From NCBI GenBank assembly GCA_016841745.1, contig JAENYO010000004.1:146026-210025 (forward strand): a DNA stretch of 64,000 nucleotides, in the 5' to 3' direction. Below the pieces are notes generated by a model. The model saw nothing but the letters and a program-made list of their open reading frames with translations. It ran no database searches and was not told where the DNA came from. A program made the position numbers and the translations under genes. The stretch is from Acetomicrobium hydrogeniformans. GTDB taxonomy: Bacteria > Synergistota > Synergistia > Synergistales > JAFGMB01. Below, piece by piece: positions 17,279 through 26,470 of this stretch (its first letter is position 1; each line of letters begins with the position of its first letter).

Positions 17279-17499
17279 CTATATCTCGAAGACCTTTCCT
17301 GAGCTGAGAGGTTCGAATCTTTCTCCGAAGGCTTCAAATAATTTTACCTGTGCCTTGAAACCTGTACAGTGTCCCGAGCTGATCCAGCCAGGATCTATCT
17401 CTCCCAGGGCATCCACTGTTTTAGAGATCTTTTCTTCAGATGCCTCTACAAGGTGGAACCCGCCGATTATTCCTTCTACTGCCTCATCCGGGAAAAGTG
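17276..17499. repeat. 224-bp direct repeat, copy B
   Basis: Identical to 11961-12184 in the same orientation. This copy is part of the intact metallo-hydrolase gene (its last 73 or so codons and stop). Distance between equal points of the two copies is 5315 bases. Confidence 0.93.
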
Positions 17500-18151
17500 A
17501 AAGGGCGTATTCTGTTATGTTAACTATGCCTGCATGGCTGCAGCCTGTTATTATAACGATCCCTTTGTCTTTTACATTTGCCAGGAGTGAAATGTCGTCA
17601 AGGACCGGGTCGGGCATTACCGTATCTCCGTAGATGGTGAAAAGGTTTATCCCGGCATCTTCAAAATCCGTATTCCGGGGGATCTCGCCAGAGGTTATGA
17701 GGCCGGGCATTATCTGAAAGGGCTCCGATGTGAGGAAGAGCATTCCCCCTTTGGCTTCGATCTCTTCCCTTTCATCTCCAGCCATTATTCCTACATGCTG
17801 GAGGAATGGGGCGTTGATAAAATGAGGACGGAAAATCTCCGGATGGGCTATGACAGGAAAATTCTTTTTCCCGGTTGCTTCTACCAGTTTTGCAGCTCCC
17901 AAGGTGTGATCATAGTGACAGTGGGTCAAAACCAGGGCGTCAATGCTTGCAGGGTCTATGCCCAGGATCTGCATGTTATGGCTGAGGGCTTCGAAATTCT
18001 GCCCTACATCGACCATTATTCGTTTAGTCAGGCCATCCTTTTCTGCTTCCACAAGTAAAGAAATACCATGCTGTCCCCAGAGAGGACTTTCGTAGGGCAC
18101 GCTGTCTTCGGCTATGACAGTTACTTTAAGGCTGTCCAGAGTAAGCTCCAA
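17279..18151 (-). CDS. Metallo-beta-lactamase-fold hydrolase
   Basis: Cytoplasmic metal-dependent hydrolase of 290 residues. THCHYDH gives the HxHxDH metal motif, AHPEIF and GCSHAG supply later ligands, and the C-terminus has GGFHL and SSGHCTGF. This arrangement resembles the subgroup named dihydropterin/ribofuranosylaminobenzene-phosphate synthase-like, whose members have varied functions. TTG 18151 is chosen because AAGGAGG lies 9 bases before it inside the upstream gene, whose TAA ends one base earlier. It is the last gene of the molybdenum-hydroxylase operon, so it may open a ring or lactone made by those enzymes. Its 3' end is duplicated at 11961-12184. Confidence 0.82.
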   Translation of the reverse strand: MELTLDSLKVTVIAEDSVPYESPLWGQHGISLLVEAEKDGLTKRIMVDVGQNFEALSHNMQILGIDPASIDALVLTHCHYDHTLGAAKLVEATGKKNFPVIAHPEIFRPHFINAPFLQHVGIMAGDEREEIEAKGGMLFLTSEPFQIMPGLITSGEIPRNTDFEDAGINLFTIYGDTVMPDPVLDDISLLANVKDKGIVIITGCSHAGIVNITEYALSLFPDEAVEGIIGGFHLVEASEEKISKTVDALGEIDPGWISSGHCTGFKAQVKLFEAFGERFEPLSSGKVFEI

Positions 18152-18152
18152 T

Positions 18153-19538
18153 TTATTGTTCCTCCTTCTGATTTCTTTCTTCAATTATACCAAGAAGAAA
18201 TTTCTTTACGAGATTTCCCGTAACCTGCTTTCTGTATTCGGGTGTCTTTCTTGGATTTACACTCCCAGAAGCTATATTGCCAGCTTTGATGGCAATATCT
18301 TCTGTAAGATCTCTGCCCCGAAGAAAATTCTGGAGATCTTCAAGCATGAAGGCTGTCTTTCCCATTGTCCCGACGGCAAACCTTGGTTCAAGAATACTCC
18401 CATTTTCATCTATCTCTATATATCCAGCTAATGAAACCCTTGCAATGGTAAGCATGGATCTTGATCCCCTTTTATAAAATATCTGTCTGCTGTTTTCTGA
18501 AGGGATAGGAACTTTTATCCCGACGAGAATTTCTTCAGGGAGTCTCACCGTAGTTCTATAGCCTGTCCATAGTTCTGTGATGCTGATTTCCCTTGATCCG
18601 GAGGTGCTTCTCAGTACGGCCTTTGCACCCAGGGCCATGAGAACAGGAGGCATATCTGCAGCGGGAGATGCTGTCATGAGATTACCACCCAGGGTAGCTC
18701 TATTCTGGAGGGTTATTGCTCCATTCAGCCTGGCTGCTGTTTGCAGGGCCGGGAAGTGTGACTGTACTACGGGATTGGAGTAGATCCTGGAATAGGTGGA
18801 ACAACTGCCTATTTGCAGGGAATCATTTTCAAGGGATATACTCGACAGTTCTGGTATCCGTGATATATCCATCAGGGCTTCCGGCTCTTTTCTGCCGTTT
18901 TTTAATTGAACCATGATATCTGTCGTTCCTGCCAGGAGGGTTATAACTTCTCCATGTGTTTTCAGAATTGCCAGGGCTTCCTCGGTACTGTGGGGGATGA
19001 AAATCCTGTTCTTCTCATTCTCACATAATTCAAAGGAGCCTGGAGTTGAAAGGAAGAAGGATGGTTCGATGGTTTCGCCATATCCTTCTCCTGCGGCTCT
19101 TTCAACAGCTCTAAAAATTCTTTCGTATCCGGTACATCTGCAGAGGTTGCCTGCAAGTCCCATACGGATCTGTTCTTTATCAGGTTTATTGTTCTGACTC
19201 AGTAGAAACCTTGATGCCATTACCATCCCTGGTGTGCAGAAGCCGCACTGAACAGCGCCTTCCTCTACAAAGGCCCTTTGGAGAGGGTCCGGTTCTTCAG
19301 GTGATCCCAATCCTTCAATTGTAAGAACATGTTTCCCGGGAAGCTGTATGGCCGGCACCATGCATGAATTTACAAGCATGCCGTCCATGATAACTGCACA
19401 GGCTCCGCATTCTCCCTCCCCGCAGCCTTCCTTGGTTCCCGTAAGTCCCAGATCTTCACGGAGGATATCAAGAAGCCTTCTTAAAGGAGAGGACTCAATG
19501 CTGATATTTTTACCATTCAAGGTCATATCAAACTTCAT
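18153..19538 (-). CDS. Molybdenum hydroxylase FeS/FAD subunit (fused)
   Basis: Electron-transfer subunit of 461 residues for a xanthine-dehydrogenase-type hydroxylase. The N-terminal part has plant-type [2Fe-2S] cysteines (GCGEGECGACA...NSC), then the second cluster domain (CGFCTPGMV...CRCTGY). After a linker, the middle has the FAD-binding domain of CO dehydrogenase flavoproteins (LLAGTTDIMVQLK, GGNLMTASPAADM) and its C-terminal domain. ATG 19538 is used; it overlaps the end of the large-subunit gene by 11 bases. An earlier in-frame extension to 19637 lies inside that gene and is unlikely. It pairs with the 770-residue large subunit upstream. Confidence 0.9.
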   Translation of the reverse strand: MKFDMTLNGKNISIESSPLRRLLDILREDLGLTGTKEGCGEGECGACAVIMDGMLVNSCMVPAIQLPGKHVLTIEGLGSPEEPDPLQRAFVEEGAVQCGFCTPGMVMASRFLLSQNNKPDKEQIRMGLAGNLCRCTGYERIFRAVERAAGEGYGETIEPSFFLSTPGSFELCENEKNRIFIPHSTEEALAILKTHGEVITLLAGTTDIMVQLKNGRKEPEALMDISRIPELSSISLENDSLQIGSCSTYSRIYSNPVVQSHFPALQTAARLNGAITLQNRATLGGNLMTASPAADMPPVLMALGAKAVLRSTSGSREISITELWTGYRTTVRLPEEILVGIKVPIPSENSRQIFYKRGSRSMLTIARVSLAGYIEIDENGSILEPRFAVGTMGKTAFMLEDLQNFLRGRDLTEDIAIKAGNIASGSVNPRKTPEYRKQVTGNLVKKFLLGIIEERNQKEEQ

Positions 19539-21840
19539 CTCTGGAGGCCCCTTCTGTTTCATTATGAGTTTCTCTCTGGAGTCTTTCCAGTCTTTCTCCG
19601 GTAACTGGTATCTGATTCGGAGAAAGTCCCGTGGCATTCTCTATAGCAGAGACCAGGGCGGGAGCTCCGCCGTCCATGGGCAGTTCCCCAAGCCCCTTTG
19701 CTCCGAAGGGGCCTCCAGTATAGGGGATTTCCTCAATGGAAACATGAAAGTCGGGAGAATCCATGGAAGTCGGAATGTGATACTGGGTCATGTGCCCACT
19801 CTCAAATTTACCTTTCCGGATCTTCATCTCTTCAAGATAGCCGTAACCGAGGGCCTGAAGTTTCCCTCCTTCAACCTGGCCCAGTGCCGTTATTTCATTG
19901 ATAACTTTTCCTATCTCAACAACGGTAGTTATTCTTACTGGTTTGATTTCATAGGTGTTCATATCCACCTCGACCTCGGCCACATCTGCTCCCCAGGAAT
20001 AGCTCTTGTAGGCAGTGCCGGTGAAAGAATCTTCATCCCATAACATTCTTTCAGGAGGTACGTATCTGGCAAAACCTGAAAGGGGACCTTCTTCCAGGAG
20101 AAACCTGTCTGCCATTTCGGTGAAGTGCCCCAGTGGGCCATTTTCTGTGGAGAATAGACCCTTTGAATAAATAATATCCCCATTTTCAGCCTTATGCCAT
20201 TTCCCAACGGCAGACCTGAGTGCTTCAAGAAGATTAAGACAGGCATCCATTACGATCCGGCCTACGAACATGGTTGTTCGAGATGCGACGGTGGGTCCGC
20301 TGTCAGGAACGATGGAAGTATCGGGTTGAGGGTGTTTGAACATTGAAGGGGGTAGTTCCATAGTTTCTGCTGCCAGGGAAGTGAACATTACAGTGGCTCC
20401 CTGTCCCATCTCAACACTGCTGACAAGGATCTCGATCAGGCCATTCCCGACATATCTGACCTTTGCTTTCCCATCGATCTTCTCTTCGCCCCTTCCGGTA
20501 AATCCTCCTCCGTGAAAGTACAGGGACAGGCCTATTCCGTATTTTTTTGAAGGAGGACAGGTCTTTGGAGGAAATGTCCTTTTCTTTTTGTAATCAGAAA
20601 GATCAACAGCTTTTTCCAGGACAAGGTCAAGATTTTCTCCTTCTGTAAATTCCTGGCCGAAGGGAAACCGGTTCCCGTTCTGAAGGAGGTTCTTTTTCCG
20701 CAAATCAAAGGGGTCTATACCAAGTCTTGCGGCAATGTGATCCATCTGCCTTTCAACGGCAAAACAGCTCTGGGGAACCCCAAAACCCCTGAAGGCGCTG
20801 CAAGGAGGTGTATTTGTCGCTAATGCCCTCCCTCGTATATATAGGTCCGGGATCCTGTATGGACCTGCAGCATGAAGAATAGCTCTCTGGAGGACCACTT
20901 TGCTCAGGGTGGCATAGGCTCCTCCATCAAGAAGAATCTCGATATGAGAGGCAATTAGGGTTCCGTCTTTTCGGACACCGGTTCTGTGTCTTATCAGAGA
21001 TGGGTGGCGCTTTGGTGTAACAAGAAGGTCTTCTTCCCTGTCGTAGACCATCTTTACTGGATGGCCGCTCTTCATGGCCAGCAGGGCTGCATGGATCCCT
21101 ATTACTGAAGGGTAATCTTCTTTCCCTCCGAACCCCCCGCCTGTTACTGCCTGTTTTATGACAATGTTCTCCGGATCAAAAGGAAGAGCGTGGGAAGCTG
21201 CCCTGTGTATGTAATAGGGACATTGCATGGATCCAATTATCTCTATGCCATTTTCAACGGGTAGGGCGATCATCCCCTGGGTTTCCAGGTAGAGCTGTTC
21301 CTGATATCCTGTCTGATAAGTTCCCTCTATGATCATGTCTGCCTTTTCCAAGGCCATATCAGGATTCCCGTCGGATATGGCGTAATCCGCAAATACATTA
21401 TCCTTTCCGTAGATTATCTTTTTTCCTTCAAGGCTTTTTTCTATTGTCAGAAGAGGTTTCTCTTCTGCTGTGATTATGGATATGGCCTTTACGGCTGCTT
21501 CAAGTAAAGCCTTTCCCGGAGCGGCGATTAGGATGACGGGTTCTCCGCAATAACGGATCTTCTCCTCTGCCAGTATGGGCAGGTCATTTTCAACCATGCA
21601 CACCTCATTCGGTCCGGGAAGGTCTTCTGCTCTGATCACAGTTACCCTCGACCAGTTGAAGGAAGGAGCCATTTCTATCTTTCTGATAGTTCCGGAGGGT
21701 ATGGAAGATCTTATGGTCCTGCCGAACCACATGTCGGGAAAACTTATATCATCTATAAACATAGCCCGGCCCGTTACCTTTTCCCACCCGTCCGGTCGGG
21801 GAAGGGTAGAACCGATGTATTTCCCAGTGGTTTTTCTCAT
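19528..21840 (-). CDS. Molybdenum hydroxylase large (molybdopterin-binding) subunit 1
   Basis: Catalytic subunit of 770 residues of the xanthine dehydrogenase family, which adds oxygen from water to N-heterocycles or aldehydes. It has the family order: N-terminal a/b hammerhead domain, GGGFGGKED (molybdopterin contact), AFRGFGVPQ (substrate-pocket Arg region), SSVEMGQGA, and GAKGLGE with the catalytic-type Glu near the C-terminus. ATG 21840 follows AGGAGG by 7 bases. Its partner FeS/FAD gene overlaps its 3' end. Selenium-associated genes nearby (ssnA in the operon, yedE/yedF at 30.6-31.9 kb) suggest a seleno-molybdenum site, which the sequence alone cannot prove. Confidence 0.9.
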   Translation of the reverse strand: MRKTTGKYIGSTLPRPDGWEKVTGRAMFIDDISFPDMWFGRTIRSSIPSGTIRKIEMAPSFNWSRVTVIRAEDLPGPNEVCMVENDLPILAEEKIRYCGEPVILIAAPGKALLEAAVKAISIITAEEKPLLTIEKSLEGKKIIYGKDNVFADYAISDGNPDMALEKADMIIEGTYQTGYQEQLYLETQGMIALPVENGIEIIGSMQCPYYIHRAASHALPFDPENIVIKQAVTGGGFGGKEDYPSVIGIHAALLAMKSGHPVKMVYDREEDLLVTPKRHPSLIRHRTGVRKDGTLIASHIEILLDGGAYATLSKVVLQRAILHAAGPYRIPDLYIRGRALATNTPPCSAFRGFGVPQSCFAVERQMDHIAARLGIDPFDLRKKNLLQNGNRFPFGQEFTEGENLDLVLEKAVDLSDYKKKRTFPPKTCPPSKKYGIGLSLYFHGGGFTGRGEEKIDGKAKVRYVGNGLIEILVSSVEMGQGATVMFTSLAAETMELPPSMFKHPQPDTSIVPDSGPTVASRTTMFVGRIVMDACLNLLEALRSAVGKWHKAENGDIIYSKGLFSTENGPLGHFTEMADRFLLEEGPLSGFARYVPPERMLWDEDSFTGTAYKSYSWGADVAEVEVDMNTYEIKPVRITTVVEIGKVINEITALGQVEGGKLQALGYGYLEEMKIRKGKFESGHMTQYHIPTSMDSPDFHVSIEEIPYTGGPFGAKGLGELPMDGGAPALVSAIENATGLSPNQIPVTGERLERLQRETHNETEGASRDEV

Positions 21841-21876
21841 TATCGGGCCTCCTTACAATGATATGTCAGGGTTCCT

Positions 21877-22797
21877 TTACGGGCCCAGGAGTTTTGCCCT
21901 TTCCTCTGCATTTCTGATATATAGCCCTCTTATCTCCTTTAACGATGCATAATTATGAGAATCAAGCCATTCAGCTATTTCCCCTGCGACCTTTCCATAT
22001 ATCTCAGGTCCCTTTCGCAGGGCTGCAGTACATATCTGGACCAGGGAAGCTCCTGCCATGAAAAACTTTATGGCATCTTCTCCCGAAGAAATTCCTCCTG
22101 CACCGATGACAGGTTTGGCCTGGACCTTTGCGAGCCTGTATACGGTGCAGAGAGCAAGGGGAAGTATGGGAGGGCCCGAAAGCCATCCCTCGCCATAGGA
22201 TGAGCCGAGGAAGGGATGGGGATTTTCAATATCAATATCCAGTGTCGGGCCAAGGGAGTTAATGGCAACGAAACCATCAACTATGGATGAGGCAGAAAGA
22301 GCCAGCTCTTCCAGGTCAGGTATTCCAGGGGAAACCTTCATCCATATGGGACAGCTGACTGCTCTCTTCAGAGATGCTGCCACCTTTAGAAGAGGTTTCA
22401 GGGATCTGCCGGTGTAATGGGTGGAAAACTCAATGATCTCGGGCTGCACCTCTTTTTCAAGGATAGTTCCAAGCCTGCTGACATCTTCCGGCGTGTACCC
22501 TATGGAGACTATGAGGGGAATTCTGTTAGTCCTTACATAACGATAGGCTGGCGTGAAATAGAGGAGCGGTTTTTCAGACCAGGTTTCACAGTTGAAAAGA
22601 CCTTCGAAGTTTCCCTTTTTTATGGTGGGTTTTTTATCCTTTGCAGGATAAACAGACACAGTTTTGGTGACGATCCCGCCTGCCCCTCCTCCAATGGCTT
22701 TATGTATCATTTCTTCTGAACCCACATTGGGTCCGGCAGCAGTCAGGACGGGGTTCCTGAAACTTACACCATTCACGATGATCGAAATATCCGCCAC
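21877..22797 (-). CDS. Dihydroorotate-dehydrogenase-like FMN protein
   Basis: TIM-barrel protein of 306 residues related to class 1 dihydroorotate dehydrogenase and the catalytic part of dihydropyrimidine dehydrogenase. Signs are NPVLTAAGPNVG, GGIVTKTVS, WMKVSP, the FMN-phosphate loop IGAGGISSGEDA and the AGASLVQICTAAL stretch. At the place where these enzymes normally carry the active-site Cys (a SCPN/SCPH-like motif) it reads EFSTHYTG, with no Cys. It therefore may not reduce or oxidise a pyrimidine in the usual way. Start is GTG 22797 behind GAGGGG. It lies between ssnA and a large-subunit gene in the hydroxylase operon. Confidence 0.78.
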   Translation of the reverse strand: MADISIIVNGVSFRNPVLTAAGPNVGSEEMIHKAIGGGAGGIVTKTVSVYPAKDKKPTIKKGNFEGLFNCETWSEKPLLYFTPAYRYVRTNRIPLIVSIGYTPEDVSRLGTILEKEVQPEIIEFSTHYTGRSLKPLLKVAASLKRAVSCPIWMKVSPGIPDLEELALSASSIVDGFVAINSLGPTLDIDIENPHPFLGSSYGEGWLSGPPILPLALCTVYRLAKVQAKPVIGAGGISSGEDAIKFFMAGASLVQICTAALRKGPEIYGKVAGEIAEWLDSHNYASLKEIRGLYIRNAEERAKLLGP

Positions 22798-22834
22798 GAT
22801 AGTTCCCCCTCGCTTTATACAACTATTATTTATA

Positions 22835-24133
22835 TCAGGCCATAAATCTTTTATGAAGAGCTTTTACTGTTTTTTTTGTATTTACAAGGATCTCTTTCTC
22901 GTCCAGGAAGGGAAAATGTCCATCCCTCCAGATGATCCTTCCCCTGGAAATGGTCATCCATGATCTGGCTGATCGGGCTCCGAAGATAAGATTGGAGATT
23001 ACATTTTCCCTTGAAACAGAGGAAAGGGGTATATAGTCCAGTATCGCCAGATCTGCTGCATTTCCGGGCTGAAGGTTTCCCATTCCGGGAAAATAAAGGT
23101 TCAAAACCTTTTTGGGACGGTCAAAAAAGAGTTTTCTCATTTCCTCGAAGGATTCCTGATTTCCTTTTCCCAGAAGATAATATGATCTCAGGGTCTGGAT
23201 CATGTCGCAGCCCATTCCGTCCGTTCCCAGAACGAAAGAGTTTAACTTTCCCCTTTTCATGGATCCGACACGGTTATTTGCGTTTGATTCGGGGTTGTTC
23301 ACTACTACTGGTGAAATTTCTCGAAGTATTTCCAGGTCCGTATTGGACAGATGTACGGCATGTGCCAGTATGGATCTTTCATCGAGAAGACCATGAGAAT
23401 CAAGCCTGTCCACGGGTCCCGTGTAGCCAAGTTCTACGCAGTAATCGAGGTCTTCCTCAGCCTCTCCGCAGTGAATATGTATGGGCATTCCGGGTGGTTT
23501 CAGTTCTGCAATGACATCCATGGTTTCTTCGCTGAGAGTGAGATTAGCATGAAGGCCGAAACAGCCTTTAAGATTGTCCGAATCTTTCTGCTGCTCCCAG
23601 AAGTCAATGTTTTCCCGGATATGTTTTACCACCTCAAGGTCGCCATGACGATCTGAAGTTTCATAGCATAGGAGTCCCTTTATACCCACTGTTTCAAAGG
23701 CTCTTCCAAGGGTGGAAAGACTTCCTGATACATAGGACATGGAAGCATGATGGTCAAAAATGGTGGTAATACCGTATCTGACAGCATCCATTATGGCGAC
23801 AAGGGCTGAATAGTAAACACTTTCCTCATCCAGGTTGCGGTCAAGATGCCACCAGAGATTTTCCAGGATCTGGAGAAATGTCCCTGTTTCCCCGCAGGGT
23901 GCAAGACCTGTAGCAAAATATGAGTAAAGGTGGTGGTGGGGGTTAATCAGTCCAGGGACCAGCATTCGGCCGCCCATGTCTATTTCGATTCCCTGATGAT
24001 CATCCATCTCTTCTCCCGGACCGATCCATATTATCTCTCCATTTTCGATCAGCATTGCACCGTCTTCAATGAAAAGGGAATTACCGTCAGTAATTGTGCC
24101 GTGGGTCAGATAGAATTTATCCAGATTTTCCAT
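22835..24133 (-). CDS. ssnA: SsnA-like amidohydrolase
   Basis: Amidohydrolase-superfamily enzyme of 432 residues. Metal-site motifs are NPHHHLYS, IHCGEAE, ILAHAVHL and GTDGMGCD, in the order seen in chlorohydrolase/deaminase proteins. The stretch after HHHLYSYFATGL and the LWWHLDRNLDEE region match what I recall of SsnA, which is encoded with selenium-dependent molybdenum hydroxylases in E. coli and clostridia. It probably deaminates or opens an N-heterocycle. ATG 24133 follows AGGAAAGG and is 18 bases after the second large-subunit gene, so translation is likely coupled. Confidence 0.82.
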   Translation of the reverse strand: MENLDKFYLTHGTITDGNSLFIEDGAMLIENGEIIWIGPGEEMDDHQGIEIDMGGRMLVPGLINPHHHLYSYFATGLAPCGETGTFLQILENLWWHLDRNLDEESVYYSALVAIMDAVRYGITTIFDHHASMSYVSGSLSTLGRAFETVGIKGLLCYETSDRHGDLEVVKHIRENIDFWEQQKDSDNLKGCFGLHANLTLSEETMDVIAELKPPGMPIHIHCGEAEEDLDYCVELGYTGPVDRLDSHGLLDERSILAHAVHLSNTDLEILREISPVVVNNPESNANNRVGSMKRGKLNSFVLGTDGMGCDMIQTLRSYYLLGKGNQESFEEMRKLFFDRPKKVLNLYFPGMGNLQPGNAADLAILDYIPLSSVSRENVISNLIFGARSARSWMTISRGRIIWRDGHFPFLDEKEILVNTKKTVKALHKRFMA

Positions 24134-24151
24134 GGATTGAACCTTTCCTGA

Positions 24152-26470
24152 CTATAGTTTTTTCAGTTCCCTGAGTATTTTGTCTGGAGTGAAGGGTGTT
24201 TCAAACAGTCTTACCCCAATGGCATCATAAATGGCATTAGCTATGGCTGGAGCAGGTCCGTTCAGACCTATCTCTGAAACAGATTTGGCTCCATAAGGGC
24301 CGGTCTTTTCCTCAGAATCCACAATTATGGTATGTATTTCAGGTATATCCGGCGCAGTGAATATCTTGTAATCCCAGAAGGAATCGTTCATCATCCTTCC
24401 GTTATCACTGAAAATATAATTTTCATGAAGGGCGTAGCTGATCCCATTGATAGTTGCCCCCTCTACCTGTCCTTCAGCCAGGCGGGGATTTATAGCCCTG
24501 CCGCAGTCAACAGCAGAGACAAATTTTATGACCTTGACTTCTCCGGTTTGGGTATCCACCTCAATTTCTGCGAACTGCGCCATGAAGGGAGGAGGGGATT
24601 CACTGGCCACATGGGATGCACATGACTGGATCTGGTACTGGTCCTTTGTGTAAAGAGCATGGAGGCAGACTTCCTCAAGTCTTACTTCCGTGCTTCTGCT
24701 GCGATCACTTATCCTGCCTTCTCCGTAAAGAAGTTCATCCCGGGGGATTTCCAGGATCTGTGAAGCTGTTGTGAGGATCTGTTCCCTGACGTTTAAGGCA
24801 CATTTCTCCACGGCCTTTCCGGAAAGATATGTGGTGGATGAAGCATAGGCTCCTACATCAAAGGGAGTAAGATCTGTATCCGAGGAGAGGATAATGATCT
24901 TTTCCGGAGAGACGCCGAGAACCTCTGCCGCGATCTGTGAAAGGACTGTGTCTGAGCCTGTACCCAGATCGGTCGCACCGACATGGAGATTAAAAGAACC
25001 ATCTTCATTCATTTTCATTGAAGCGCTTGCCATATCGATCAGGGGAATTGCCGAACCCTGCATGGAGATGGCCATCCCTACACCCCGGACCTTTTCAGGA
25101 ACCGGTGAAAAATGAAGGTCCCGCCGCTCATACCACCTGATCTTTTCAGCGCCCCTGTCTATGCATTCGTCAAGTCCGCAGGAACCGATATACTGTTCAA
25201 CACCTTCCTTGCCTTCTCCAAGGATCCTGAAGACTTCCGATGTTTCTCCATTTCTGATATGCCATTTTTTTGCAAAATCAAGGATATCCTGGCTGGTTTT
25301 TCTTGCTATGATGTCGATCTGCTGGTTAAAACCAAAATATGCCTGGGTGGCACCATATCCCCTGTAGGCTCCTCCTACTGGAGTGTTCGTGTAAACAGTC
25401 CTTCCCAGGAAATGGACATTTTCTATCTTGTTGAATAGGGGAAGCATTTTTGAACCTGAATTTGAAAGAACGGTCAGAGCGTGTGCTCCGTAAGCTCCGG
25501 AATTCATAAGGGCGTCCACATCCATGGCAGTGATGGTGCCATCTTTCAGATATCCCGTTCTGAAGCGCATACGGAAGGGATGTCTTGTGCGGCAAAAGGT
25601 GAATACCTCTTTTCTGGAGAGGACGAATCTAACGGACCTTTTATGTTTCCATGCTACATAGGCCGCCATGGGTTCAAGGATTATCTCCTGTTTTCCCCCG
25701 AACGCCCCTCCTATGCGCGGCTTTACCACCCGGATGGATCGGAGAGGAATGTCGAGAACCCTGGCGAGGGTTCTTCTTACATGGAAGGGGACCTGGGTGG
25801 AGGTTATCACTACGAGCCGTCCCTTTTCGTCGAAATAAGCCTTTGTGGCATGGGGTTCCATGGCACAGTGGGAAGCAAAATGGGTGTGATAGATGTTGTC
25901 CTCAATCAGGTCTGCTTCAGAAAATCCTTTTGCCATATCTCCAAAACCCAGTTCCACCTCTGCAGCGAGGTTTCTAAGGGGATCATATTTTACAGGAAGA
26001 GGAGCATAGGCATCTTCACCATGAAGTTTAGGGGCAAGGGGTTCCATGGACCCTTCAGGATCAAAGATAGCTTCCAGTTCCCCATATTTCACCTGGATCA
26101 TTGCAAGAGCTTTTCGGGCTGCTTCGGCTGTTTCCGCCGCAACAAGGGCTACACGGTCTCCAATGAACCTCACCTTCCTGTCGAACATGCGGTAGTCATA
26201 CGGGGATGGTTCAGGATATCCCTGTCCTGCAGTTGTATAAAGGGTATGAGGAGTATTCTCATAGGTGAGGATATCCACTACACCGTCTACAAGTTCAGCC
26301 TCTGATGTGTTTATGGCGATTATCTCTGCATGGGCATGGGGAGAGTGGAGAAGCATCAGACTGAGGGGGTTCTCCAGAGGGAAATCGTCTGTATAAAGGG
26401 CCCTTCCTGTTGCAATAGAGAGGGCATCCACTTTTCTGATGGATCTCCCTACGTTTTTCAGATCAGACAT
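24152..26470 (-). CDS. Molybdenum hydroxylase large (molybdopterin-binding) subunit 2
   Basis: Second catalytic subunit of the xanthine dehydrogenase family, 772 residues, clearly diverged from subunit 1. Seen are the N-terminal hammerhead domain with VRFIGDRVALVAAE, GGAFGGKQE, AYRGYGATQ, ATDLGTGSDT, and GAKSVSEIG with the catalytic-type Glu. It starts at 26470, overlapping the end of the separate [2Fe-2S] subunit gene by 8 bases, and forms a three-gene set (FAD, FeS, Mo) like nicotinate or xanthine dehydrogenases with split subunits. The substrate may differ from that of subunit 1 or follow it in the same pathway. Confidence 0.9.
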   Translation of the reverse strand: MSDLKNVGRSIRKVDALSIATGRALYTDDFPLENPLSLMLLHSPHAHAEIIAINTSEAELVDGVVDILTYENTPHTLYTTAGQGYPEPSPYDYRMFDRKVRFIGDRVALVAAETAEAARKALAMIQVKYGELEAIFDPEGSMEPLAPKLHGEDAYAPLPVKYDPLRNLAAEVELGFGDMAKGFSEADLIEDNIYHTHFASHCAMEPHATKAYFDEKGRLVVITSTQVPFHVRRTLARVLDIPLRSIRVVKPRIGGAFGGKQEIILEPMAAYVAWKHKRSVRFVLSRKEVFTFCRTRHPFRMRFRTGYLKDGTITAMDVDALMNSGAYGAHALTVLSNSGSKMLPLFNKIENVHFLGRTVYTNTPVGGAYRGYGATQAYFGFNQQIDIIARKTSQDILDFAKKWHIRNGETSEVFRILGEGKEGVEQYIGSCGLDECIDRGAEKIRWYERRDLHFSPVPEKVRGVGMAISMQGSAIPLIDMASASMKMNEDGSFNLHVGATDLGTGSDTVLSQIAAEVLGVSPEKIIILSSDTDLTPFDVGAYASSTTYLSGKAVEKCALNVREQILTTASQILEIPRDELLYGEGRISDRSRSTEVRLEEVCLHALYTKDQYQIQSCASHVASESPPPFMAQFAEIEVDTQTGEVKVIKFVSAVDCGRAINPRLAEGQVEGATINGISYALHENYIFSDNGRMMNDSFWDYKIFTAPDIPEIHTIIVDSEEKTGPYGAKSVSEIGLNGPAPAIANAIYDAIGVRLFETPFTPDKILRELKKL

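Noticed and set aside
11961-17499. Transposon target-site duplication as cause of the 224-bp repeat
   Set aside because: Known target duplications are a few to some tens of bases, and no transposase or terminal inverted repeats flank the cassette.
19348-20043. Open frame of 231 codons opposite the FeS/FAD and Mo subunit genes
   Set aside because: Spans the junction of two well-supported minus-strand genes and has no ribosome site.
25481-26305. Open frame of 274 codons on the plus strand opposite the second Mo subunit
   Set aside because: Composition is odd (rich in Gly, Ser and Phe), no domain seen, and the minus-strand gene is clearly real.
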